A DNA stretch of 64,000 nt from Chersky-267 sp963744115 (GTDB taxonomy: Bacteria > Chloroflexota > Limnocylindria > Limnocylindrales > CSP1-4): contig CAVUSI010000003.1 of assembly GCA_963744115.1 (NCBI GenBank), forward strand, positions 682,001 to 746,000. The letters run 5' to 3'. Below are positions 43,543-52,795 of the stretch, piece after piece. The notes beneath the pieces were generated by a model, which was given only the letters and a program-made list of their open reading frames with translations, did no database searches and was not told where the DNA came from. A program made the translations under genes and the position numbers. The number at the start of each line of letters is the position of its first letter. Position 1 is the stretch's first letter.

Positions 43543-44421
43543 GTGACCGCCACCGACGACGCCACGCCCGAGCTCGTCCGACCAGCGACCACGGCCGAGC
43601 GGTCCGACGTCGCCGCCATGCATCGGTCGAACCGCGTCGCCTGGGACGAGGCGGCCGAGCGCTACGAGGGCTGGCTCGACGAGGCGATCGACCTCATCCG
43701 GAGCGGCGGCACGAATCTCCTGGAGCCTGAGCTCGAGCTGATCGGCGACCTCAACGGCCGCTGTCGTCGGGCGATCCATCTCCAATGCGCCGGTGGCCGT
43801 GACACGTTGTCGCTCTGGAACCTGGGTGCCGACGAGGTGATCGGAGTGGACTTCAGCCCGAGGATGCTGGATCTGGCCGCTCGACTCACGGCCGCCACGG
43901 GGGCTCCGGCGCGCTGGATCCTGTCCGATGTGCTCGACACGCCGCACGAGCTGGACGGGACGGCCGACCTGCTGTACACGGGCCGCGGCTCGCTGATGTG
44001 GCTCCAGGACCTCGATGCCTGGGCCGCCGTCCTCCGTCGACTGTTGTCGCCGGACGGCCGGCTCGTCCTGTTCGAGGGTCACCCCGCCGAGTGGTTGTTC
44101 GACGTGGACGACGACGGTCGCTGGTTCGCGACGGACTACGACTACTTCGCCGGCCCGGAAGCGTCGAAGGGCTGGGAGCCGGGCTACATCGATCGGCTGT
44201 CGGTCGACGAACCCGATCAGGCCTGGAAGTTCGCCCGGTCATGGACGCTCGGCGAGATCGTCACCGCCATCGCCGGCGCCGGGCTTCGGATCGAGCGGCT
44301 GACCGAGCACCCGACCGACTGGTGGGGCGGCCATGCCGACGTCCGACCCGAGGAGCGGGGACGGATCCCGCTGTCGTTCTCCGTCGTCGCCCGCCGCGGT
44401 GAGCGGGTCGTCCCGGGATGA
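43543..44421 (+). CDS. Class I SAM-dependent methyltransferase
   Basis: The 292-residue protein has a motif I variant, AIHLQCAGGRDTLSLWNLG, then EVIGVDFSPRML (acidic residue binding the SAM ribose) and a later LLYTGRGSLMWLQDLDAW segment. A long C-terminal part, rich in Trp and aromatic residues (DYDYFAGPEASKGWEPGY), probably forms the substrate pocket. It starts at GTG 43543. Its stop overlaps the NUDIX start by four bases, so the two are co-transcribed. The substrate is unknown. Confidence 0.87.
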   Translation: MTATDDATPELVRPATTAERSDVAAMHRSNRVAWDEAAERYEGWLDEAIDLIRSGGTNLLEPELELIGDLNGRCRRAIHLQCAGGRDTLSLWNLGADEVIGVDFSPRMLDLAARLTAATGAPARWILSDVLDTPHELDGTADLLYTGRGSLMWLQDLDAWAAVLRRLLSPDGRLVLFEGHPAEWLFDVDDDGRWFATDYDYFAGPEASKGWEPGYIDRLSVDEPDQAWKFARSWTLGEIVTAIAGAGLRIERLTEHPTDWWGGHADVRPEERGRIPLSFSVVARRGERVVPG

Positions 44422-44900
44422 CGGCCGACAAGCGCGGCCGAACGAGCGCCGGCATCGTCCTCTATCGACGCGCGGCCACCGGGCTCGAGGTGCTGCTCGG
44501 CCATCCGGGTGGCCCGTACAACGCCACCAAGGATCACGGTCATTGGACGATCCCCAAGGGCGAGCTCGACCACCCCGACGAGCCCCTCCTCGAGGTGGCC
44601 CGGCGCGAGTTCCTGGAGGAGACCGGGCACGACGCGGGCCCTGCCACACCCATCGAGCTGGGCGAGATCCAGCAGAACTCGGGCAAGCGGGTCGTGGCCT
44701 GGGGGATCGAGGGCGACCTCGATCCGGAGGCCGCCGTGAGCAACACCTTCGAGATGGTCTGGCCACCGCGATCCGGTCGGCTCGAGGTCTTCCCCGAGAT
44801 CGACCGGGTCGCCTGGTTCGACCTGGTCGAGGCCGCGGCCAGGCTCAAGCCCGCCCAGGTGCCCTTCCTCGATCGGCTGGTGGACGCCCTCGGTCGTTGA
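44418..44900 (+). CDS. NUDIX hydrolase
   Basis: The 160-residue protein has a start typical of the family (SAGIVLYRR, GLEVLLGHPGGP) and a NUDIX box from Gly in KGELDHPDEP to REFLEETGH. Six residues rather than the canonical five separate the box Gly from the first Glu; the REFLEE metal-binding core is intact. Such enzymes hydrolyse nucleoside diphosphates linked to another group. It overlaps the methyltransferase by four bases and converges on the desaturase gene. Confidence 0.9.
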   Translation: MTADKRGRTSAGIVLYRRAATGLEVLLGHPGGPYNATKDHGHWTIPKGELDHPDEPLLEVARREFLEETGHDAGPATPIELGEIQQNSGKRVVAWGIEGDLDPEAAVSNTFEMVWPPRSGRLEVFPEIDRVAWFDLVEAAARLKPAQVPFLDRLVDALGR

Positions 44901-44918
44901 CGTCGCCGGACCGGCCGG

Positions 44919-45893
44919 TCAGCGCGCTCCGGCCATCCGCGGGAAGGGCGACTCGGCCATCTTGGCCTCGAACCGCCGGGCGGCGAGCTCCAGCTTCTCG
45001 AGATGCTCGGCGAGCTGGCGCCGTGCTTCCTCGGCGGCCGCGTCCAGACCGCTCAGCTCGAAGATGCCCCAATGCTTGATGACCGGCATCAGGACCTCGT
45101 CGCGGTGGACCCGGATGTCGTAGATCCCCGCCTTGGCGATCTGGGCCGCCTTGCGCAGGAAGCCGGGGATCGCGGAGCCCGGCATCTGGAAGGCGAGGAC
45201 CTCGTCGACGATCGCCCGGACGGCCGCCGACGGTTCGATCTTGAGGGCGGCCGAGATGATGTCACGGTAGAAGACCATATGGAGGTTCTCGTCGGCGGCG
45301 ATCCGGACCATGATCCGGTCGGCCACCGGGTCGTCCGAGTATCGGCCCGTGTTGCGATGGGCGATCCGGGTCGCCAGCTCCTGGAAGGTGACATAGGCCA
45401 GCCCGTGGAGCGTATCCGGCGCGTCGTGGTCGTAGCCGTGCTGGAGCTGGGTCATCCGGCCCCGCTCGAGGGCGATCGGGTCGATGTTCCGGGTGACCGT
45501 CAGGTAGTCGCGGAGGACGATCGCGTGGCGCCCCTCCTCGGCCGTCCATCGCCCGACCCAGTTGAGCCAGGCCCCGTCGCCGTCCCCGAACATCCCGTGG
45601 ATGAGGCGGTGGTAGCTCGGCAGGTTGTCCTCGGTCAGCAGCCCGATCTCGAACGAGGTCTGGGCGACGCCGGTCAGGCGCGGCTGGTCGGGGGTCCACG
45701 GCTCCTTGTCGAAGTCGCGGCCGAGTCGGTACGGGATGTAGTCGTGGGGGAACCACTCGACGGCCACCTTCTCGTGGCGATCGAGCAGGCGAGCCGCTTC
45801 GGGCTCGAGCTGGAGGAGAAGGCCGGGCTCGTCGTAGTCGACGGCCTGCGGCACCTCCGCTGCTCGCGCGGAGGTGATCGGCTGCTGGGTCAT
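44919..45893 (-). CDS. Acyl-ACP desaturase (soluble diiron, FA_desaturase_2 family)
   Basis: The 324-residue enzyme introduces a double bond into acyl-ACP using O2 and ferredoxin. Diiron ligands are visible as EEGRH (residues 119-123) and DENLH (201-205), plus the glutamates in SFEIGLLTEDN and FQELATRIAH. This is the plant/mycobacterial DesA type, seen in actinobacteria and some Chloroflexota. It is monocistronic and divergent from the esterase at 46068, with 174 bases between that I could not assign. Confidence 0.92.
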   Translation of the reverse strand: MTQQPITSARAAEVPQAVDYDEPGLLLQLEPEAARLLDRHEKVAVEWFPHDYIPYRLGRDFDKEPWTPDQPRLTGVAQTSFEIGLLTEDNLPSYHRLIHGMFGDGDGAWLNWVGRWTAEEGRHAIVLRDYLTVTRNIDPIALERGRMTQLQHGYDHDAPDTLHGLAYVTFQELATRIAHRNTGRYSDDPVADRIMVRIAADENLHMVFYRDIISAALKIEPSAAVRAIVDEVLAFQMPGSAIPGFLRKAAQIAKAGIYDIRVHRDEVLMPVIKHWGIFELSGLDAAAEEARRQLAEHLEKLELAARRFEAKMAESPFPRMAGAR

Positions 45894-46067
45894 CGGTGGG
45901 GTCCGCCTCGAAGGTGGCCGACCGCGGACGGCGCCATAACGGGGCGCGCGCGATGACCAGCCACCAGCCTACTCCCGATCGCGACAGCCCGAGGCGGATC
46001 CTATGCACGCCTGCACCGACCCGTCCTCTAGAGTGGGGTCGAGGCGTGTGCTCATGCGCGAACGGAG

Positions 46068-47120
46068 GTGACCGTGCGTCCCTGGTCAAGGCCGCTTCGT
46101 GGCCGACTCGATGAGACGGTCGTCGTCAGCCGCGCGCTCGAAGGGAACCCCCTGGGCGATCCCGCCGAGCGGCCCGTGTGGACCTACCTCCCGCCGGGCT
46201 ACGACTCGGCGCCGGAAACACGCTACCCGACGATCTACCTCATCCAGGGGATGACGGGTCAGCTCGACATGTGGCGCAACCGCTCGGCGTTCCGGTCGAA
46301 TACGATCGAGAACGTCGACGCGCTGTTCGCCGGCGAGGGACCCGGGGACGGAGCTCCGCCACCGGCCATCGTGGTCTTCGTCGATTGCTGGACCTCGGTC
46401 GGCGGGAGCCAGTTCCTCGACTCACCCGGGACCGGTCGCTACCACACCTACCTGTGCGACGAGGTCGTCCCGTTCGTCGATGACCGATATCGGACGCTGG
46501 CCTCGCGCGACCATCGCGGGATCGCCGGGAAGTCGAGCGGCGGCTACGGCGCGATGGTCACGCCGATGCTCCGGCCCGACCTGTTCGGCGCCCTGGCGAC
46601 GCACGCGGGGGACGCCCTGTTCGAGACCTGCTATCAACCCGAGTTCGCCGCCGCGGCCCGGGCGCTTCGGGACCGCTACGACGGCTCGTGGGACCGCTGG
46701 TGGACGGACTTCCGGAGTCGCCCGGCGTTCAGCCGGCCGGGCGACGACGTCCTCCTCAACGCGCACGCCATGGCGTCGTGCTACTCGGCCGACGAGGACG
46801 GCACGATCCGGTACCCGTTCGACGCAGCGATCGGCGAGCTCATCCCGGAGACCTGGGCGCGCTGGCTCCGCTGGGACCCCGTCCGGATGGGCCGGACCCC
46901 CGACGGCGCGGCGGCCCTGCGATCGCTCCGGGCGATCTACATCGACGCGGGGAACCACGACGAGTACTACCTCGACCTCGGGGCGGAGGCGTTCCGCCGG
47001 ACGTGCGTGGCGGCCGGCGCCCCGGCGCCGTCGTTCGAGCTGTTCGACGCGGGGCACGGGTCGATCGAGTACCGCTACCCGATCGCGATCCGATACCTCG
47101 CCGAACGACTGGGCGAGTGA
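46068..47120 (+). CDS. Esterase-D/Fes-like alpha/beta hydrolase
   Basis: The 350-residue protein belongs to the putative esterase family (PF00756): VWTYLPPGYDS, YPTIYLIQGMTGQLDMW, and nucleophile elbow GKSSGGYGA with Ser156. A late DAGNHDEYYLDLG and DAGHGSIEYRYP supply the likely acid and His. No signal peptide is evident. It starts at GTG 46068, with GGAG upstream, or at GTG 46074. It stands between the desaturase and the inositol operon, and convergence with the PPOX gene suggests it is not part of that operon. The substrate ester is unknown. Confidence 0.88.
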   Translation: MTVRPWSRPLRGRLDETVVVSRALEGNPLGDPAERPVWTYLPPGYDSAPETRYPTIYLIQGMTGQLDMWRNRSAFRSNTIENVDALFAGEGPGDGAPPPAIVVFVDCWTSVGGSQFLDSPGTGRYHTYLCDEVVPFVDDRYRTLASRDHRGIAGKSSGGYGAMVTPMLRPDLFGALATHAGDALFETCYQPEFAAAARALRDRYDGSWDRWWTDFRSRPAFSRPGDDVLLNAHAMASCYSADEDGTIRYPFDAAIGELIPETWARWLRWDPVRMGRTPDGAAALRSLRAIYIDAGNHDEYYLDLGAEAFRRTCVAAGAPAPSFELFDAGHGSIEYRYPIAIRYLAERLGE

Positions 47121-47145
47121 CGGAACCCGACGGGAGGGACGGCCG

Positions 47146-47670
47146 TCACTGAGCGTCGTCGGGCAGGTCGCCGGGCGTCGCCGCCCAGGACGAGGCCCGG
47201 TTCACCAGGATCCGGATGATCGGCAGCCCCTCGAGACGGTGGTCGGCGTATTGCGGGTACTTGGCGCGCAGGGCGAGGATCGCCTCGGTCCGTTCATGGG
47301 CGGCGGACTCCTGCGCCGCTTCGAGGAGGGTCGCCGTGCCGTGCAGTCGCAGCCAGGCGAGTCGGCTCCAGTCCTCGTCCCAGCGCTCCACGAGCATCGT
47401 CACGCCCGGTCGAGCGAGGATGTCGCGCATCCTGGCGAGCGCGAGCGGATCGGTCCGCGCTTTCGGCTTCTCGTCGATCGGCGTGTAGATCACCGGCCAC
47501 CCGGCATCGCCCGATGCATCGTTCGGGCCGGCGCCTTCCGGCTCCCGCTCGAGCGCCACGAAGCAGACCGGCACGAGCCGTGGCTGGCCAACGTCGTCGA
47601 CGGTGGCCAGCACGGCCGTCCGTGCCTCCGCGAGGAGCAAGGCCGCTCGGTCCGATCTGCCGGGTCGCAC
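47146..47670 (-). CDS. Pyridoxamine-phosphate-oxidase-like (PPOX-class, F420/FMN) split-barrel protein
   Basis: The 174-residue protein has the PPOX-fold start ARTAVLATVDDVGQPRLVPVCFV, then YTPIDEKPK, then WSRLAWLRLHGTATLLE and a C-terminal PQYADHRLEG segment. It most resembles the actinobacterial-type PPOX family (TIGR03668-like) that uses F420 or FMN. GTG 47670 follows the MFS stop by two bases and is last in the leftward inositol operon. A role there is not evident. Confidence 0.82.
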   Translation of the reverse strand: MRPGRSDRAALLLAEARTAVLATVDDVGQPRLVPVCFVALEREPEGAGPNDASGDAGWPVIYTPIDEKPKARTDPLALARMRDILARPGVTMLVERWDEDWSRLAWLRLHGTATLLEAAQESAAHERTEAILALRAKYPQYADHRLEGLPIIRILVNRASSWAATPGDLPDDAQ

Positions 47671-47672
47671 GG

Positions 47673-48962
47673 TCAGGCCGGTGCCGCGGTGGGAGCCGGC
47701 CCGGCCGAGGCTGCCTCGAGGTCGAACCTGCGGAGGCTCGGCACGAGGAACGACACGAGACCGACGATGCCGAGGGTCAGGATCCCGCCGCCGACGACCG
47801 TCGGGACCGCGCCGAAGAGGTGGGCGGCGACGCCGCTCTCGAACGCGCCGAGCTCGTTCGAGGCGCCGATGAAGACCCAGTTCACGGCGGCGACCCGACC
47901 CCGGATCGCCTCGGGTGACAGGACCCGGAGGATGGTGCTCCGGATGATCATGCTCATCCCGTCGGTCACGCCGCTCATGAACAGCGCGATCAGCGAGATG
48001 AGCATGCTGGTCGACCAGCCGAACACGATCATGCTGACGCCGAAGCCCGCAACGCACAGCAGCAGGCTCCGGCCGGCGTGACGGCCGGGCGGGCGGCGGG
48101 TGGCCACCAGCATCACGGTCAGTGCCCCGACCGATGGCGCCGTCCGGAGGATCCCGAGCCCGACCGGCCCGACATGGAGGATGTCGCTGGCGAACAAGGG
48201 CAGCAGGGCGATCGCGCCGCCGAAGAACACCGCGAACAGGTCGAGCGCCATCGACCCGAGGAGCGCCGGGGTCCGCATCACGTAGCGCACGCCTCCGAGG
48301 AGACTCAGTATGAGCGCCTCGCCGCGCGCCGGCGGCGGGATGGGCTTGCGCGCGATGAGCGTGACCGAGACGGTCGAGGTCGCCAGGAGCAGGGCGATCG
48401 CGCCGTACGTGGCGGCGACACCGAGCAGGGCGATCGCGATGCCGCCCGCCGCGGGACCCAGGATCGACCCGGCCTGCGACACGCTGCTGGTCCAGGACAC
48501 GCCGCGGGCCGCCTGCTCGAGCGGGATGACCTGTGCTTCGAACGCCGACAGCGCTGGTCGTTCGAACCCGCTGGCGACGCCGGTCGCGAACACCACCGCG
48601 AGGATCGCCGCGAGCGAGATCCCGCCCGCCCCCCACGACAGCACGGCCATCACGAGCGCACAGGCGGTCACCCCGACGCTGGTCACGATGACGATCGAGC
48701 GCCGGTCGCGGCGGTCGGCGAAGTAGCCGCCGAACAGGACGAGCGACAGGGCCGGGATCGCCTCGACCAGGCCGAGCCAGCCGAGCGCCAGTGGGTCGCG
48801 GGTGATGTCGTACGTCTGGTACGCGACGACGATCGCGAAGGCGCTCATGGCCAGCGAGTTGGTCAGGCGCGCCCCGAGGAGAGCGCGGAACTCGCGCGAC
48901 GCGATGAGCGACCGGCCGTCGGCGGTCGGGTCCTCAACGGGGGCGGGTGCTGTCGGACTCAA
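47673..48962 (-). CDS. MFS transporter (12-helix, drug/solute type)
   Basis: The 429-residue protein has 12 hydrophobic helices. The MFS loop 2-3 motif appears as GGYFADRRDRRSI, and a second half begins near LLGSMALDLFAVFFGG. It resembles the enterobactin-exporter-like MFS group rather than known myo-inositol symporters. The TTG start at 48962 overlaps the transaldolase stop (TTGA), so it is translationally coupled to the inositol operon and may carry the substrate or a product. Confidence 0.87.
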   Translation of the reverse strand: MSPTAPAPVEDPTADGRSLIASREFRALLGARLTNSLAMSAFAIVVAYQTYDITRDPLALGWLGLVEAIPALSLVLFGGYFADRRDRRSIVIVTSVGVTACALVMAVLSWGAGGISLAAILAVVFATGVASGFERPALSAFEAQVIPLEQAARGVSWTSSVSQAGSILGPAAGGIAIALLGVAATYGAIALLLATSTVSVTLIARKPIPPPARGEALILSLLGGVRYVMRTPALLGSMALDLFAVFFGGAIALLPLFASDILHVGPVGLGILRTAPSVGALTVMLVATRRPPGRHAGRSLLLCVAGFGVSMIVFGWSTSMLISLIALFMSGVTDGMSMIIRSTILRVLSPEAIRGRVAAVNWVFIGASNELGAFESGVAAHLFGAVPTVVGGGILTLGIVGLVSFLVPSLRRFDLEAASAGPAPTAAPA

Positions 48963-50047
48963 GCCCTGCGGTCGGGGTCGGGCAGGAGGATGTCGTCGAT
49001 CGCCCGGACCAGGTCCCAGTAGCTGGCGATGAACGAGCGGAGCGTGCGGACCGTCGCGCCGTACGTGTCGAACTCGGCATCGGTCAGGCCGTCCGGCTCG
49101 TACGCCCGGTTGAAGTCCGGGATCCGCGCCCGGAGCTCCGCGACGTACGCCGGCGGGACAGGATCGGCGAAGCGGGGCCGGACCTCGACCGACGACGCAT
49201 TGAACCGGCGCTGCCACTGGTAGGGCATCGTGAGGGTGACGTCGCCGCCGATGAGCTCGGACCAGTGGAGGTGGTGGCGATAGGCCGCCGCCAGGAGGCG
49301 TGTGCGGTACCCGCGCTGGGCGTAGATCGCGGCGGCCTTCTTGAACACGGCGAGTCCGGCCCAGTTCGGTGCCGCCGGGTCGACGGTGATGTCGTCGCGC
49401 TCGCAGACGGCCTTCATCCAGTCGTCGAGCCGGCCGATCATCAGCGTGCAGACGGGGCTCATCCGGGTGATGTCGAGGCCTTCGACCTCGCGCCGGTCCA
49501 GGCCGCGCTCGACCGCCGCGCCCACGGCCAGGGCCTGGGGCAGGGTGAAGGAGACCGTGGCGTTGATCGAGATCCCGTGGTAGGTCGCCTCCTCGATCGC
49601 CGCGATGCCCGCGCTCGTCGCGGGGAACTTGACCTGCATGTTCGGGGCGAGGGCGGCGAACAGGCGGCCCTGCTCGAGCATCCGGTCGGCATCGGCATGG
49701 TGGGTCGGGTTCGTCTGGATCGACAATCGGCCCTTGCGCCCTGCCTCGCGGATGAAGATCGGCTCGAGCAGCGCCGCGGCGCCGGCGGCCATCTCCTCGA
49801 TGAACTGCCAGGTGACGTCGACGTCGGTCGCGGTCCGCTGGGCAGCCCCGATGGCGCGGATCCGCGGCCGCCACGTGTCGAATTCCTTGCGCAGGACCTC
49901 CAGGACGATGCTCGGGTTGGACGTCGCCCCGACCGCTCCGTTGGCGATCGCGTACTCGAGCTCGGCGGTCGCACACGAGTCGTTCCAGTACTCGGTCGGG
50001 GTGGTCCGGGCCATCATCGCCAGCGGCGTTTCGAGCGCGACGTTCAT
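48959..50047 (-). CDS. Transaldolase-family protein
   Basis: The 362-residue protein has the transaldolase pattern: GAVGATSNPSIVLEVL near the N-terminus, then RKGRLSIQTNPTHH and NMQVKFPATSAGIAAIEE with the Schiff-base Lys region. GISINATVSFTLPQALAV and a C-terminal TLMIGRLDDWMK follow. Transaldolases transfer or cleave dihydroxyacetone units from sugar phosphates. ATG 50047 has AAAGGAGC upstream and overlaps the iolB stop by four bases. In this operon it may act on the inositol-derived keto-sugar phosphate. Confidence 0.88.
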   Translation of the reverse strand: MNVALETPLAMMARTTPTEYWNDSCATAELEYAIANGAVGATSNPSIVLEVLRKEFDTWRPRIRAIGAAQRTATDVDVTWQFIEEMAAGAAALLEPIFIREAGRKGRLSIQTNPTHHADADRMLEQGRLFAALAPNMQVKFPATSAGIAAIEEATYHGISINATVSFTLPQALAVGAAVERGLDRREVEGLDITRMSPVCTLMIGRLDDWMKAVCERDDITVDPAAPNWAGLAVFKKAAAIYAQRGYRTRLLAAAYRHHLHWSELIGGDVTLTMPYQWQRRFNASSVEVRPRFADPVPPAYVAELRARIPDFNRAYEPDGLTDAEFDTYGATVRTLRSFIASYWDLVRAIDDILLPDPDRRA

Positions 50048-50901
50048 CGGGCTCCTTTCGAGGGCGCGTTCGGGTCCCAGTCCATCAGCCAGATGTGATC
50101 CGGGTCGACGGTGAAGTGCCACAGCCGGGTCGGTCCGGCCATCACGTTGAGGTAGTAGCAGTCGTAGCCGGCCGGCGCACCGACGGTGTGATACCCCCGC
50201 GGGACGAGGACGACGTCCCCGTCCGCCGGAGTCATCGCTGCGTCGAGCGACCGATCCGCCGTGTACACCCGGGTGAAGGCGAAGCCCTCGGGACGGGCGA
50301 ATCGATAGTAGTAGAGCTCCTCGAGTTGACTCTCGCGCGGCTGATCCTCGGTGTCGTGCTTGTGCGGTGGGTAGCTCGACCAGTTGCCGGCGGGGGTGAG
50401 CACCTCGAACAGGATCAGCCGACCGGCGGCGGCATCGGGCGAGAGCAGGTGGCGGACGGTCCGCTCGGTCTGCCCGGCCCCCCGCGTCTCGATCCGGATC
50501 GAGCCGGCCTCGATCAGCCGGGTGTCGTGCCGATCGCCGCCACGGGCCGCCCCGATCGCGATCGCGGCGCGCCCGCGTGCCGTCACCGCCAGGTCTTCAC
50601 CGGGAGTGAGGAGGACGACCGGGGGAGCGACGGGGTCGAACACCGACGACCGGCTGCCGATCTGGCCGAAGGTTCGCTCGCCGGCCTGGACGTCGACCGA
50701 GCCCTCGAGGACGATGAGCGCGACCTCGCGGTCGTCGGCTCCCCGCCGCACGCTCGCACCGTCGTTCAGCGAGTACGCGCCGAATTCCACCCAGCGCCAG
50801 CCCGCGCCGCCGAGGTCGGCCGGTTCGCGCGACGGTTCGATCCGGACCGTCGATCCGTCCGGGCCGGGCGCGGAAGCCGGGCGATGGAGCTCCTGCTTCA
50901 C
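50044..50901 (-). CDS. iolB: 5-deoxy-glucuronate isomerase (IolB)
   Basis: IolB converts 5-deoxy-glucuronate to 5-dehydro-2-deoxygluconate in myo-inositol catabolism. The 285-residue bicupin contains NWSSYPPHKHDTEDQPRESQ, carrying the His/Glu metal ligands, then LEELYYYRFARPEGFAF, and VLVPRGYHTVGAPAGYDCYYLNVMAG near the C-terminus. The frame is intact. It overlaps the transaldolase ATG and the upstream isomerase stop by four bases each. It is one of two IolB-like genes in the operon. Confidence 0.93.
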   Translation of the reverse strand: MKQELHRPASAPGPDGSTVRIEPSREPADLGGAGWRWVEFGAYSLNDGASVRRGADDREVALIVLEGSVDVQAGERTFGQIGSRSSVFDPVAPPVVLLTPGEDLAVTARGRAAIAIGAARGGDRHDTRLIEAGSIRIETRGAGQTERTVRHLLSPDAAAGRLILFEVLTPAGNWSSYPPHKHDTEDQPRESQLEELYYYRFARPEGFAFTRVYTADRSLDAAMTPADGDVVLVPRGYHTVGAPAGYDCYYLNVMAGPTRLWHFTVDPDHIWLMDWDPNAPSKGAR

Positions 50902-51782
50902 GGCCGGGGAGCGCCGACGGTCGGTGGGGTCCTGGTTCCCATGTCTCCTAGCATCTCACGCAGGACCTGGTGCAGTCCGGCCGCGAGTCCGAACGGGTCA
51001 TCCGACTCCCAGTGCGGCGGGCTGTACAGCTCGTTGTCCCACCAGCCGTCGAACCCGGTAGCGCGGACAGCGTCGACCCATTCCCGGAGTGGGATCTCGC
51101 CTTCGCCGGGCCAGACGCACCGGGACCGCTGGTCCGGCCCCGGCGAGCCGGCCGGGCCGAGCGAATCCGAGAAGTCCACGCCGAAGATCATCCGGTGGTC
51201 GAGGCGTGCCACGCTCTCCGGCGTGACGCCGCGTTGCCACAGGTGCCAGAAGTCGAGGACCAGCCCGACGTTATCGCGCTCAGCCGCATCGATGACCTCG
51301 ACCGCCTGGGCGAGGCTCGATAGGGGAGTCCAGGCCACCGGCTCGAGGTAGTAGCGTAGGTCGTGCGGAGCGCCGAGATCGGCCACCGATCGGATCGCGC
51401 CGGCCGTGACCCGTCGCAGCTCCGCCGGGGAGAGCTCGGCGGGCCCGCTATAGGGACCTCCCGGCGAGACCGGGCCGGTGAGGAGCTGGACGTAGGACAC
51501 GCCGATGTCCACGGCGAGCTCGCTCAGCGCTGCGGCCTCGCGGAGCATGGCGGCACGCTCGTCCGGCCGCCAGCGCTCGACATCGGGCAGGGCGCCGAGG
51601 TTCACCGGTCCAAGGCCGGCGAGCGCCGTCCGAAGGCTCGCCGCGTCGAAGCCCTGGGCCAGGTAGCGCCTGACGTGCTCCTCGCGCACGAAGATCCCGT
51701 CCCACCCGGACTCCTTGGCCACGCGGATCTGCATCAGCACCGGGAGGTGCATCGTCGAGTTCGAGTTGTAGACGAGTCGCAT
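50898..51782 (-). CDS. TIM-barrel sugar-phosphate isomerase/epimerase-like protein (IolE/IolI family)
   Basis: The 294-residue protein belongs to the AP-endonuclease-2 TIM-barrel family. It has MRLVYNSNST at strand 1, SYVQLLTG, HDLRYYLEPVAW with a metal-ligand Glu, GLVLDFWHLWQRG (Asp/His ligands) and a C-terminal GFDGWWDNELYSP. IolE (inosose dehydratase) and IolI (inosose isomerase) share this fold; I cannot tell them apart here. ATG 51782 shares one base with the aldolase stop. Confidence 0.85.
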   Translation of the reverse strand: MRLVYNSNSTMHLPVLMQIRVAKESGWDGIFVREEHVRRYLAQGFDAASLRTALAGLGPVNLGALPDVERWRPDERAAMLREAAALSELAVDIGVSYVQLLTGPVSPGGPYSGPAELSPAELRRVTAGAIRSVADLGAPHDLRYYLEPVAWTPLSSLAQAVEVIDAAERDNVGLVLDFWHLWQRGVTPESVARLDHRMIFGVDFSDSLGPAGSPGPDQRSRCVWPGEGEIPLREWVDAVRATGFDGWWDNELYSPPHWESDDPFGLAAGLHQVLREMLGDMGTRTPPTVGAPRP

Positions 51783-52795
51783 CAGATGACGGCGGCTGGA
51801 TCGGCCGTTCCGGCCCGTCCCAACGGCCTGGCGACCCGCTCGGCCATGTCGCGGCAGCGTTCCAGGTCCGGGCGACACACCTCGGCGGCGATGCGCTCCT
51901 GCTCCCGGGCGTCCGCCACGAGGGCGGCGCCCCAGATCCCGCGCCCGGCGAGGAAGCCGGACGCGCCGGCCGTCCCGGCGAGCCGGATCTGCTCGACGAA
52001 GGTCGCCGCTCCGACGCCGGCTCCAAGCAGGACCCACGGCGTATCCGAGCATGCCTCCGCCAGGGCGTGACACGCGTCGAGGGCCTCAGCCTCGGAGGTC
52101 GTCTCGAGGTCCGGCACGGGGAACGGCAGCTTGAGCACGTCCGCGCCCAATGGCTGCAGCCGCGCCACGGCGTCGAGCAGCCGCCGTTGGTACCCATCGG
52201 CGTAGGCCGCGGTGGTCTCCGACGGCAGCCGGTAGACGATCGGCTCGATGACCAGGGGCAACCCGACCTCGTGGCAGGCGGCCGCCGTCGAGGCGACGAG
52301 GGCCTCCTGGTGGGCGGCTGAGGCCGGCTCATCCGCTCGGAACGGGAGCAGCAGCTTGCAGGCGTCGGCGCCGTACCGCAGCGCGACGGCCGGCGAGAAG
52401 TCGTCCAGGAGCGTGGTCGCGGACCCATCTCCGATGGTCTCGTAGCCCTGCGCCTCGAGCGGCATGATGAGGGCGACCGACGGCGGGACGGCCCCGGCCT
52501 CGAGCGCGAGCCCCCCGAATTCCTCGTCGAGCATGACGGCCGTGGCGGACGGTGCCAGAGCGCGGGTGAGGCGAAGCTTGAGCATCCGCAGATCCGACGG
52601 GTCGATCCCCGTCCGACCCTGTCGCTCGATCATCACCCGGAGGCTGTCCCGATGGTCGATCGCGATCCCGGCGATGACCCCGCGCGAACCGCCGAGGCGG
52701 AGGAGCCGCCGCCGTCGGCCCACCGACGCGGCGACGTCATCCGGTGCCGGGGCCGGCGGACGGGCTGGATCGCCGGGAGCCGTCGGGTCCGGCAT
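51782..52795 (-). CDS. LacD/DUF2090-type class I aldolase
   Basis: The 337-residue protein starts with a Pro-rich stretch of about 30 residues. A TIM-barrel aldolase follows: VIAGIAIDHRDSLRVMI, SATAVMLDEEFGG, ALRYGADACKLLLPF with the Lys expected for a Schiff base, PLVIEPIVYRLP and LGADVLKLPFPVPD. It resembles tagatose-1,6-bisphosphate aldolase and the DUF2090 half of IolC proteins. It probably cleaves the 6-phospho-5-dehydro-2-deoxygluconate made by IolC, replacing IolJ. ATG 52795 shares a base with the preceding stop. Confidence 0.85.
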   Translation of the reverse strand: MPDPTAPGDPARPPAPAPDDVAASVGRRRRLLRLGGSRGVIAGIAIDHRDSLRVMIERQGRTGIDPSDLRMLKLRLTRALAPSATAVMLDEEFGGLALEAGAVPPSVALIMPLEAQGYETIGDGSATTLLDDFSPAVALRYGADACKLLLPFRADEPASAAHQEALVASTAAACHEVGLPLVIEPIVYRLPSETTAAYADGYQRRLLDAVARLQPLGADVLKLPFPVPDLETTSEAEALDACHALAEACSDTPWVLLGAGVGAATFVEQIRLAGTAGASGFLAGRGIWGAALVADAREQERIAAEVCRPDLERCRDMAERVARPLGRAGTADPAAVI